From Streptomyces sp. SAJ15 (GTDB lineage Bacteria > Actinomycetota > Actinomycetes > Streptomycetales > Streptomycetaceae), in assembly GCF_007595705.1 (NCBI RefSeq), contig NZ_NISY01000005.1, forward strand, positions 372,001 through 436,000: 64,000 nucleotides of DNA, given 5' to 3'. This document shows positions 1-7,709 of this stretch, piece after piece. Both the position numbers and the translations under genes were made by a program. How positions within the stretch are numbered: the first letter of the stretch is position 1; each line of letters starts with the position of its first letter. The notes below the pieces were generated by a model. That model did no database searches and was not told the DNA's origin. It saw only the letters and a list, made by a program, of their open reading frames with translations.

Positions 1-819
1 ACGCTGGCGTACAGCATCGCCGCCGACCTCGGGCTGGGGCCGGTGCTCCACTGGCCCATCACCAGCCGGACCACCCTGCGCGACGGGCTGTACCACTACG
101 ACGCCATCGGCCGGCTCCAGGACGCGAATCTGCACCAGATGCGGACCGGGGGGCCGGGGCGGGCCGCACCCGACCCCGCTGCGGGGACATCCGCGGACTC
201 CGCCGACGGCGGGGCCGCGGCCGCGGACGCCTCCTCCATCACCCCGTACCTCCGGCTGGGCCCGCTGGGCACCGCGCTGCTGGCCCAGGACCAGCCGCGG
301 GTGCTGCTGGTGGACGAGGTCGACAAGAGCGACATCGACCTGCCCGGCGATCTGCTCACCGTCTTCGAGGAGGGCGAGTTCGAGATCCCCGAACTGGCGC
401 GGCTGGCCGTGCGACAGCCGTCCGTGCGCATCGCCACCGACGACTCGCCGGACGACCTCGTCCGGGTCGAACGGGGCCGGGTCCGCTGCCGGGCCTTCCC
501 CGTCGTGGTGCTGACCAGCAACGGGGAGCGCGACTTCCCGCCACCCTTCCTGCGCCGCTGCATCCGGCTGCACATGGAGCCGCCCGGGCGGGAGAAGCTG
601 GAGCGGATCGTGCGCGCCCGGCTCCGCATCGACCCGGAGGACGGGCGCCACGAGGACCTGATCCAGAGCTTCGTCACCCGTGGCGCCGACGGCGACCTCG
701 CCACCGACCAGTTGCTCAACGCCATCCATCTCCGGCTGAACAACGCCTGGTCCGGACCCGAGGAGCGCGAGCGGTTCCTGAGCACCGTCATGCAACGGCT
801 CACCGGCCCGTCGACGTGA
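1..819 (+). CDS. MoxR-type AAA+ ATPase of a conflict module, 5' end outside the window
   Basis: The reading frame is open from base 1, so the true start and the Walker A motif lie upstream. What remains (272 codons) has Walker B LLVDEVDK, a sensor-1 Asn in VVVLTSNGERDF, and a following Arg pair (FLRRC) in the arginine-finger region, as in MoxR ATPases. The GTG at 43 is an internal Val codon and not a start. The gene is followed by a 160-base repeat tract and then by a SAV_2336-type protein. MoxR ATPases paired with SAV_2336/EACC1 proteins are known from predicted NTP-dependent conflict systems of multicellular actinomycetes, where the ATPase is thought to remodel or gate the partner. The family call is firm. 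The conflict role is inferred from the neighbour. Confidence 0.85.
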   Translation, partial: TLAYSIAADLGLGPVLHWPITSRTTLRDGLYHYDAIGRLQDANLHQMRTGGPGRAAPDPAAGTSADSADGGAAAADASSITPYLRLGPLGTALLAQDQPRVLLVDEVDKSDIDLPGDLLTVFEEGEFEIPELARLAVRQPSVRIATDDSPDDLVRVERGRVRCRAFPVVVLTSNGERDFPPPFLRRCIRLHMEPPGREKLERIVRARLRIDPEDGRHEDLIQSFVTRGADGDLATDQLLNAIHLRLNNAWSGPEERERFLSTVMQRLTGPST

Positions 820-837
820 GGGCGAGCACCAAGGTGG

Positions 838-970
838 GGCCGTGGGCCGTCGCCAGGCCGTGGGCCGTCGCCAGGCCGTGGGTCGTCGACGAGCCCGTGG
901 CCGTCGTGAGGACGTGGACCGAGGTGGGGCCGTGGGTCGTCGACGAGCCCGTGGTCGCCGTGAGGACGTG
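838..970 (+). repeat. 18-base and 54-base tandem repeat between the ATPase and SAV_2336-like genes
   Basis: An 18-base unit (ggccgtgggccgtcgcca) is present at 838-855 and 856-873. A diverged longer unit then starts at 874 and again at 928, a period of 54 bases (3 x 18). All periods are multiples of three, so the frame running into the next gene stays open through the tract and reads as Arg-rich low complexity. The family-like N terminus of the next protein begins only at 980, so I treat the tract as non-coding or leader sequence. The repeats are direct and show no hairpin symmetry. Confidence 0.7.
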
Positions 971-979
971 GCGGGGCGC

Positions 980-3900
980 GTGATCGAGGCGCTGCTCAGA
1001 GCCGTCAACGAGGCCGGGGCGGACGCCGGTCCTGAGGAGCTGGCCGACATCCTCTGGCTGGCCGGCAGGGTCGGCCCCGCGGCCGGCTCCCCGGAGCCGG
1101 AGGCCCCGAACCCGACCCCGGCCCCCGCCGCTCCCCCGCCGCCACGGCGACCGTCGACCTCGACGGCGGCCGCCGCGGAGACCCGGGCCAGGCTGTACCC
1201 GGCCTCGGACCCGGACCCGGCCGAGGACGAACCCGGTGCCGGCCGCGGCGACCCGGTGCGAGTCCCCCGCGCCACGACCCTGCGGGACCCGCTGGCCGTC
1301 ATGCGCTCGCTGCGGCCGGTGGGCCGCCGTGCCCGCGGCGGCCTCGACGCCGAGCGGGAACTCGACGAGGAGCTGACCGTCGCCCGCAGCGTCGAACTCC
1401 TGCTGCCGACGCCCGTGCTGCGGCCCGCGCGGAGCCGCTGGCTCGACCTGGCGCTGGTGGTCGACACCCACCACTCGATGCTGCTCTGGCAGGACCTGGT
1501 GGCCGAGCTGCGCCGGGTCATCACCCAGACCGGGGTCTTCCGCGATGTGCGGCTCTGGTACCTCGACGGCACCGGGGCCGACGGCCTCCCCGCGGTGACC
1601 CACCGCCGAGGTGCCGCCCCGCGGCGCCCCCAGGAGATCGCCGACCCGTCCGGGCACCGACTGATCCTGGTCGTCACCGACACCGTCGGCGGCGGCTGGG
1701 CCGGCGGCCCGCTCCATGAGGCCCTGCGCCACTGGTCCTGCCACAACCCGGTGGCCGTGCTGAACGTCCTGCCCGAACGACTCTGGTCCCGCGGCGCCGC
1801 CCGCCCCTCCCCCCGGCTGCTCCGCGCCTCCCGCCCCGCCGCCGCCAACGCCTCCTGGCAGCAGGCGCCGACCACCCCCCGGGCGCGCACCCGCCGCCGC
1901 CCCGGCCCCGCGGCCGCCCGGCTGCCCGTCCCGGTGGTGGACCCCTCCCCGGCGGCGCTCGGCCGCCTGGCCGACCTGGTCGCGGGCGACAGCCGCTGGC
2001 AGCGGATGGCCTGCCTGCTCCTCGACACCGCGGCGGAACAGTCGTCGTCCCCCGCCGCCGACCCCGAGGCCCTGCCCGCCGGCCCGGCCCTCGAACGCTT
2101 CCGGGAGACCTCGTCCATCACCGCCCAGCACCTCGCCGGCTACCTCTCCGCCGTGCCCCTGACCCTCCCCGTCATGACCCTCGTCCGGCGCGCCATGCTG
2201 CCCGACTCCGACCACGGCCACCTCGCCGAGGTCACCCTGAGCGGCCTGCTCCGCCCCTGGGACGAGCACACCGGCGGAACCGATCCGGAGCACATGGAGT
2301 TCGCGTTCCTGCCGGGTGTGCGCGAGGCGCTGCTCGGCTCCCAGCTACGCCACCAGATCAGCGCCGTACGGGAGCTGGTGCCGGAATCCGTCTGGCGCTA
2401 CCTCAGCCGTCAACCGCGTACGACGGCGGAGTTCGGGGCCACCCGCGTCGACCCGGCACAGCCGTCGGGGGACGGGGCCAGGACGGTCGCGGCGGGACGG
2501 CTGCCGTTCGCGGCGGAGCCGGGGGCGGTGGATCCGAGGACGGTGGATCCGAGGACGGTGGATCCGAGGACGGTGGATCCGAGGACGGTGGATCCGAGGA
2601 CGGTGGAGCTCGGCGAGTCGGCGGCGGGAACCGCCTGGGAGCACCGTCGCTGGGGGCTCGTCAGGTGGGCGCCGCAGCGGGTCACCAGCCGGTCGGCGAC
2701 CGGAGTGCTGCTGACCCCGCGGACCTTCCTGACCACCGTGAGCCCGTCTTCCCGAGACGGCGACGACGGGCCCTCCGCCGTCTGGAACGGCGGCCGCCGG
2801 GCCGCCTGTCATACGGTGTGGGGGCGGTTCGGCGGCGCGTTCCGGGCCGCTCTGATACGTGCCGAGACCGACCTGGTCGATCCGGTGGCATGGGCCCGGT
2901 CGGAGCCCGTCATGCGGTGGGGTGAGCTGCCCCGCACCTCGCGGCTGAGTGGTTGTCAGGTGCCCTGCACCACCGAGGTCGGCGACCCGACCACGGCGGA
3001 GGGCACCCTGATCTCCACTGGCGGGCGGCTGTACTTCGAGCCGTCCGGCCCACCGGGACCCACCGTCGACTGGTCGGAGCTGCGCGGAGCCCCGGTGTTC
3101 CACGGTGACGTCCTGATGGGTTGCCTCATCGGCGAGGCGACCTGGCCGGAGCGATGGGAGGTGCAACCGGTCGGGCCACTGGTGAACGACGCGAGCTTCA
3201 TCACCTGCCTTGACGACGGTTCCGGGGTGGCGCCGTACCTGGAGCGGGTCGGGGTGCCGGCGGAGGAGAGTTCGCTGTGCGTGGCCGTGCGGCTCAAGGT
3301 GGTCAACCGGCTGCGCCGGGCCGCCCGCGAGCCGGCTCTGGACGGGCTCTTCAGCGAACGGTGGCTGCGGGAGCTCCTCCTCCACATCATGGCGGAGGCG
3401 GGAATCGACGGGCTCGTCAGCCCACCGCGTCCTCCCGCCGACGAAAGCGCGGACCTCGTGGTGTGTCTGGGCGGCGCCGACTCCCTCGCGAGCGCCGGCA
3501 CGATCCTGACCGCGCTGGGCGACTGGCTGGCCCGACGGAACGAGGAGTCGAACGGCGAGCCGCGGGCGGCCCTGGCGCTCGCGATCTCCTCCGGGACGGT
3601 CGCCGAGGAGCCGGACGGCCTCGCCGGGACCGCCGTCGCCGACGCCTTCACGATGGTCGGCCGGGCCTCCGTGCGCAGCGAGGTGCGGGCACGGCTCCTC
3701 CGCTCCTCCTCGCCCTCCACCACCGCGGTCCTCGTGGTCTCAGCGGATGTGCGCGACGAGATACAGGGGGTTCTCGGCTCGGCCCCAGCCGGGGACTTCC
3801 ACCCGGTCACCGACGGAGACGGCGACGACCCGACGCGGGGGCCCGCCGGCGCCTACGCGTTCCTCGGGGACATCACGGCCCTCGGGCGGGCTCTGTCCGC

Positions 3901-5236
3901 CCCCGCCGGCGCCCCCGACTGGCCCCACTGCGGCGTCGACGCCTCCCTCGAGGACCCTGTGGGCTGCCGGGGCATCCGGGTGCCCGACCATCGGCGCTGC
4001 CTGGTGCACCTGACCGGGGCGGAGCGCTCGGCGTATCTGTCCGGGCTCAGTCCGGGCGATGACATCGACGCCTCGGGCACGCCGTTCACCGCCGAGGTGC
4101 TGGCCGAACTCCTCGCCGCGCTGTGGCACCGGGGCAACCGCCGGTCCCGCTTCGGCAGGGCGGAGTTCACCGACGCGGTGTTCACGGAAGGTGCGCCGTT
4201 CAAGGACGCCCATTTCTCGGGGTTCGCGTCCTTCGACCGTGCGACCTTCCACGAGGGGACCGACTTCACGACGGCGGGCTTCAGTGCCGGGGCCCGCTTC
4301 CGCCATGCGACGTTCCACGGCCGCACCACGTTCTTCCGCGCGGCCTTCAGTGGCACGACCGACTTCGACCACGCCACCTTCCATGGGGTGACCGAGTTCC
4401 AGGACGCCCTCTTCGTCGCGCCGGTGAGTCTGCGCCACACCACGTTCCACGGCCACACATACTTCCTCGACGCCACCTTCCGGGACGTCGTGGCCTTCGA
4501 CTTCACGACAGTGCACGGACAGATGCTCTTCGCGCGTGCGGTGTTCCAGCAGGACACCACGCTGACCGACGCCACCTTCCACGGCCCGGTGAGTTTCCGC
4601 CACGCCAGGTTCGAGGGCACCACCGACCTCAGGCACAGCACCTTCCACGCGGGCCTCAAAAGCGAACGTGCGGCGTTCGAAGGCCCGGCCCGTTTCGACC
4701 ACGTCACCTTCCACGATGTGGCCACGTTCGCCGGCGCCCGCTTCGCCCATGACGCCCCCCCGGCGGCCGCTCTCCCCGAACCGGTCCTCGCCTCCGAACC
4801 GGCCGTCTCCCCCGAACCCGTCACACCCACCCTCATCACCGTCGCCGGCGAGCGACCGGACGACGCCGAGCGCTCGGCGGACGACCTGCGTCGCTGGCTG
4901 GACCAGGAGCCGACGCTCCGTGGTCGGCTGCGCCGGGCCGTGGAGTCGGCTCCGGCGGCAGGAATGGGCCTCGCGGCCGGCGGGCTGCTGGCCGCACTGG
5001 CGCCGCCGGCCGCCCTGCCGGTGCTCGCCGGCGCGGTGCTCACCTGGTTGCAGACCAGGCGGACCAGGCAGCCGACCGTCACCATCACCCGGCCCGACGG
5101 CACCGCGGTCACCGTGTCCGGGGAGCAGGCGAGCGCCTTGGACCCGGAGCAGCGGGCGGAGCTGGCCCGCCGGATCGCGGCCCGGCTCGAAGCGGATTCC
5201 GAGAGCGAGGCGCCGCCCGAGTCACCCGCCCCCTGA
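980..5236 (+). CDS. SAV_2336-type multidomain conflict protein with pentapeptide repeats and C-terminal EACC1 domain
   Basis: A 1418-residue protein. The GTG at 980 gives VIEALLRAVNEAG then PEELADILWLAGR, the usual family N terminus; an upstream GTG at 842 would only add the Arg-rich repeat. Residues about 150-290 form a vWA-like unit with a weakened MIDAS (LVVDTHHSML). At 517-541 there are five DPRTV repeats. At about 550-730 there is a trypsin-like fold whose catalytic His and Ser positions are lost (FLTTVS, ELRGAPVF). At about 765-930 there is a nucleotidyl-cyclase-like unit (RAALALAISSGTV, GTAVADAFTMV). At about 1050-1258 there are pentapeptide repeats of the xFxxATFxG type. At about 1294-1412 an EACC1-like segment has hydrophobic helices followed by TVTITRPDGTAVTV. 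It probably acts at the membrane with the upstream MoxR ATPase. The domain readings come from motif recognition. Confidence 0.82.
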   Translation: MIEALLRAVNEAGADAGPEELADILWLAGRVGPAAGSPEPEAPNPTPAPAAPPPPRRPSTSTAAAAETRARLYPASDPDPAEDEPGAGRGDPVRVPRATTLRDPLAVMRSLRPVGRRARGGLDAERELDEELTVARSVELLLPTPVLRPARSRWLDLALVVDTHHSMLLWQDLVAELRRVITQTGVFRDVRLWYLDGTGADGLPAVTHRRGAAPRRPQEIADPSGHRLILVVTDTVGGGWAGGPLHEALRHWSCHNPVAVLNVLPERLWSRGAARPSPRLLRASRPAAANASWQQAPTTPRARTRRRPGPAAARLPVPVVDPSPAALGRLADLVAGDSRWQRMACLLLDTAAEQSSSPAADPEALPAGPALERFRETSSITAQHLAGYLSAVPLTLPVMTLVRRAMLPDSDHGHLAEVTLSGLLRPWDEHTGGTDPEHMEFAFLPGVREALLGSQLRHQISAVRELVPESVWRYLSRQPRTTAEFGATRVDPAQPSGDGARTVAAGRLPFAAEPGAVDPRTVDPRTVDPRTVDPRTVDPRTVELGESAAGTAWEHRRWGLVRWAPQRVTSRSATGVLLTPRTFLTTVSPSSRDGDDGPSAVWNGGRRAACHTVWGRFGGAFRAALIRAETDLVDPVAWARSEPVMRWGELPRTSRLSGCQVPCTTEVGDPTTAEGTLISTGGRLYFEPSGPPGPTVDWSELRGAPVFHGDVLMGCLIGEATWPERWEVQPVGPLVNDASFITCLDDGSGVAPYLERVGVPAEESSLCVAVRLKVVNRLRRAAREPALDGLFSERWLRELLLHIMAEAGIDGLVSPPRPPADESADLVVCLGGADSLASAGTILTALGDWLARRNEESNGEPRAALALAISSGTVAEEPDGLAGTAVADAFTMVGRASVRSEVRARLLRSSSPSTTAVLVVSADVRDEIQGVLGSAPAGDFHPVTDGDGDDPTRGPAGAYAFLGDITALGRALSAPAGAPDWPHCGVDASLEDPVGCRGIRVPDHRRCLVHLTGAERSAYLSGLSPGDDIDASGTPFTAEVLAELLAALWHRGNRRSRFGRAEFTDAVFTEGAPFKDAHFSGFASFDRATFHEGTDFTTAGFSAGARFRHATFHGRTTFFRAAFSGTTDFDHATFHGVTEFQDALFVAPVSLRHTTFHGHTYFLDATFRDVVAFDFTTVHGQMLFARAVFQQDTTLTDATFHGPVSFRHARFEGTTDLRHSTFHAGLKSERAAFEGPARFDHVTFHDVATFAGARFAHDAPPAAALPEPVLASEPAVSPEPVTPTLITVAGERPDDAERSADDLRRWLDQEPTLRGRLRRAVESAPAAGMGLAAGGLLAALAPPAALPVLAGAVLTWLQTRRTRQPTVTITRPDGTAVTVSGEQASALDPEQRAELARRIAARLEADSESEAPPESPAP
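2528..2602 (+). repeat. Five exact 15-base tandem repeats inside the SAV_2336-like gene
   Basis: The unit gtggatccgaggacg occurs five times in perfect tandem and encodes five copies of the pentapeptide DPRTV in a linker between the N-terminal region and the degenerate trypsin-like domain. The copies have not diverged, which suggests recent expansion by slippage. The unit length keeps the frame, so copy number could vary between strains without breaking the protein. Confidence 0.95.
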
Positions 5237-5251
5237 CCGCGACCGCCCGGC

Positions 5252-5782
5252 TCAGGCCCGCTTGAGCTCGGCCGCGCCGAAGGAGACGTCGAAGCGGTCA
5301 CACCAGATGGACACGCTGGTGTAGCGGTTCAGGTCGGTGCCCGCCGGCAGGGTGTAGTTCTGGCTGCCCTTGTTCCCCTTGAGTTCGCCCGCGTTGATGT
5401 GGCGTCCGTCGTCGAAGACGTGCCAGCCGTCCTCACCCGGCTTGACGGGGGCGTCGGTGAGCCAGACCCGCAGGGCGGGGCCGTTGCTGGTGTCCAGGTC
5501 GTCCAGGCGGAGCACCAGGGTGCCGTCGGCCAGCCGAAGGATGCGGACGCCGCCGCTCGTGGAGTGTTCATGGCTGATGAACTCGCCGGTGGCCAGCGTC
5601 TCCGGCTGCTCCGGCTTGCCGGCCCCGGGGGCGGTCGCGGTGGGGAGATCCTCGTTCACCGTGTCGTCGACCCACAGCTTCCAGGGCTGGAACCAGTAGA
5701 GTCCCAGGCCCACGAGCAGCAGCCCGACGAGCGTCACGCCCACCACCACCGGCCGGGTGAACACCCGTGTCACACGCCCCAT
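5252..5782 (-). CDS. Membrane-anchored DM13-domain protein
   Basis: A 176-residue protein from the ATG at 5780-5782. A single N-terminal hydrophobic segment (about residues 10-30, VVVGVTLVGLLLVGLGLYWF) acts as an anchor or uncleaved signal, followed by a short linker. Residues about 60-172 form a DM13 domain with GEFISHEHSTSGG, LRLDDLDTSNGPALRVWL and the single Cys in SIWCDRF that the family keeps. DM13 domains are proposed to take part in redox or electron-transfer steps outside the cell. The gene converges on the SAV_2336-like gene with only 15 bases between the two stops. Much longer frames overlapping here and extending to 7474 are shadows. Confidence 0.85.
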   Translation of the reverse strand: MGRVTRVFTRPVVVGVTLVGLLLVGLGLYWFQPWKLWVDDTVNEDLPTATAPGAGKPEQPETLATGEFISHEHSTSGGVRILRLADGTLVLRLDDLDTSNGPALRVWLTDAPVKPGEDGWHVFDDGRHINAGELKGNKGSQNYTLPAGTDLNRYTSVSIWCDRFDVSFGAAELKRA

Positions 5783-5877
5783 GTCCTCGCTCCCCGACGT
5801 TCGGCACCTCGCCCCCAGTGAACCACCCGCGCCGTCCTCGGCGGCGACCGACGGTGGTGTACCGCTCCCGGCCGGGG

Positions 5878-7104
5878 CTAGGGGACGGCGAAGGCCAGCA
5901 CCGCGTTCTGGCCGCCGAAGCCGAAGGACTCGCTGATCGCGGTCTTCAGCCGGGCCGGGCGGGGCGCCTTGGCGACGACGTCGAGATCGAGGTCGGGATC
6001 CACCCGGTCGAGGTTGGCCGTGGGCGGGATGAGCTGGTGCTGGAGGGTGAGGACGGTGCAGGCCGCCTCGATGGCCCCGGTGGCGCCGAGGGAGTGCCCG
6101 AGGGCGCCCTTCAGCGCGGTGACGGGCGGCGGGCGGTCGAAGACGCGGTGCAGGGCGCGGGCCTCCGCCTGGTCGTTGAGCCGGGTCCCGGTGCCGTGCG
6201 CGTTGACGTGGTCGACGTCGGAGGGGTGCCAGCCGGCGTCGGCGAGCGCGGTGCGCAGGGCGGCGACCGCGCCGTCGCCGTCGGGGTGCGGGGCGGCGAA
6301 GTGGAAGGCGTCGCAGGAGGCGCCGTAGCCGGTCAGCCGGGCGCGGACGGGGGCCCGTCGGGCGGCCGCGTCCGCGAACCGTTCCAGGACCAGTATCCCG
6401 GCGCCCTCGGCGAGGACGAAGCCGTCGCGGTCGGCGTCGAAGGGGCGGGAGGCGCCTTGGGGGTCGTCCACGCGCCGGGACAGCGCCTGCATCTGGTGGA
6501 AGCAGGCCGCCGGGACCCGGGTACACCCCGACTCGCTGCCGCCGGCGACGACGACGTCGCAGGAGCCGGCGCGCAGCAGGTCGCGGGCGACGCCCAGGGC
6601 GGTGGCGCCGGAGGCGCAGGCGGTGGAGACGGCGAGGTTGGGGCCGCGGGCGTCGAGGTCCATGCCCACCTCGCCGGCGGCCATGTTGGGGACGCTGCGG
6701 GAGATGGCGATCGGGGAGATCTTGGTGGGGAGCCCGGCGGCGAGCTTGTGGAACTCCGCCTCGTACTGCTCCATGCTGGCCGTCCCCACGCCGATGACCA
6801 CGGCCACCCGGCTCGCGGGCCAGGAGGTGGGGTCCAGTTCCGCGTCGGCGACGGCCTCGCGGGCGGCGACCAGCGCCATGGCGGTGAACCGGTCCAGCCG
6901 TCGGCCCAGTCGGGGGTCGAGCTGTCGCAGCGGGTCGAAGTCGGCGACGCGGCAGGAGATGTCGACGGGCAGCCCGGAGAGCAGTGGGTCGCGGCGGGCG
7001 GTGGACCGGCCCGTCAGCAGGGTGTCCCAGGTGGCCGCGGTGCCGATGCCGCCGGGGGTGACCAGGCCGAGCCCGGTGACGGCGATGCCGGCAGGGCCGC
7101 TCAA
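5878..7104 (-). CDS. Beta-ketoacyl-ACP synthase (orphan ketosynthase)
   Basis: A 408-residue FabF-like ketosynthase that performs decarboxylative Claisen condensation on ACP-bound acyl groups. The catalytic Cys lies in VSTACASGA (about residue 160), the first His in NAHGTGT and the second in GHSLGATGA, so the C-H-H triad is intact. The ATG overlaps the stop of the upstream acyl carrier protein gene by four bases (7101-7104), which implies translational coupling. There is no chain-length factor, acyltransferase, ketoreductase or thioesterase nearby, so this is a stand-alone KS-ACP pair. Similar two-gene pairs occur in other Streptomyces genomes. The product is unknown. Confidence 0.9.
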   Translation of the reverse strand: MSGPAGIAVTGLGLVTPGGIGTAATWDTLLTGRSTARRDPLLSGLPVDISCRVADFDPLRQLDPRLGRRLDRFTAMALVAAREAVADAELDPTSWPASRVAVVIGVGTASMEQYEAEFHKLAAGLPTKISPIAISRSVPNMAAGEVGMDLDARGPNLAVSTACASGATALGVARDLLRAGSCDVVVAGGSESGCTRVPAACFHQMQALSRRVDDPQGASRPFDADRDGFVLAEGAGILVLERFADAAARRAPVRARLTGYGASCDAFHFAAPHPDGDGAVAALRTALADAGWHPSDVDHVNAHGTGTRLNDQAEARALHRVFDRPPPVTALKGALGHSLGATGAIEAACTVLTLQHQLIPPTANLDRVDPDLDLDVVAKAPRPARLKTAISESFGFGGQNAVLAFAVP

Positions 7105-7379
7105 GAGCCGGCCGTCGGCGTCGCGAGGCGCTCGGGTCGCGCGCCCTCGGTCGCCTCGAGGGCGGCGTCGATGGCGGCGGTCGCCTCGCCCAGGGTGGAC
7201 TGCGTGGTGAAGCCGTCCAGTTGGACGCCCAGCCGCTCCTCGACCACCAGGGCCAGTTCGACCAGGGCGAGCGAGTCCAGGTCCAGGTCCTCGAAGGTGG
7301 TGTCGGGCCCGGCCTGGCCGGTGTCGACGTAGAAGGTGTCCTGGAGCACGGCGACGACGGAGTCGAAGGTGGTGGGCAT
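7101..7379 (-). CDS. Acyl carrier protein
   Basis: A 92-residue carrier protein. The phosphopantetheine attachment site is the Ser in DLDSLALVEL (about residue 41), in the usual acidic helix-II setting. It is the first gene of the pair with the overlapping ketosynthase and presumably delivers substrate to it. The C-terminal tail after residue 75 is Ala/Arg-rich and not conserved-looking. The start at 7379 is followed directly by an ordinary carrier-protein N terminus (MPTTFDSVVAVLQDTF). Confidence 0.9.
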   Translation of the reverse strand: MPTTFDSVVAVLQDTFYVDTGQAGPDTTFEDLDLDSLALVELALVVEERLGVQLDGFTTQSTLGEATAAIDAALEATEGARPERLATPTAGS

Positions 7380-7709
7380 ACGAGGTCCTTTACTGGAGGG
7401 CGGGTGACGACCGCGGACCGTGCGTGAACGCGAGCCAGTATTCCGACCGGGCCGCCCGCGTCACGGCACCGCACGGACCGTCATCGTCCGTACGGAGCAA
7501 GCGGCCGCCGCCATCACCCGGATGGCACGCCGCACGCCCGGCGTCCGGATGAGTCGGACCGCCGAATGGGATGGAATCGACCGCTCTCCGCCCTCGATGC
7601 CCCTTTCGCTCCTCTCCGCGCCCTGTCGGGGGGATCAGCACTGGGCTAACTCCCTTAAGCGGAGCACATCGCCGTATCGCAGGACAGACCCAGGCATCGG
7701 AGGCGCAAC
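7380..7709. promoter_or_regulatory. Divergent promoter region between the ACP and ABC exporter genes
   Basis: A 330-base stretch without a supported gene, lying between the start of the ACP gene (minus) and the start of the ABC exporter (plus), so it must hold both promoters. Near the ACP side there is a six-base inverted repeat (ACGGAC at about 7474 and GTCCGT seven bases later) that could be an operator. The exporter side ends in a clear Shine-Dalgarno sequence, ggaggcgcaac, before the ATG at 7710. I could not assign convincing -10/-35 boxes. Confidence 0.5.

Noticed and set aside
842..979. Upstream GTG start for the SAV_2336-like protein at 842
   Set aside because: It adds 46 Arg-rich residues encoded by tandem repeats; the family N terminus begins exactly at the GTG at 980.
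2528..2602. 15-base tandem repeats as a possible binding-site array or iteron
   Set aside because: They are in frame within a coding region and encode DPRTV repeats, so a protein linker explains them.
5252..7474. A 740-codon open frame on the minus strand covering the DM13, KS and ACP region
   Set aside because: Only its 3' 176 codons encode a recognisable protein (DM13). The rest is Arg/Pro-rich shadow sequence antiframe to the clear ketosynthase and ACP genes.
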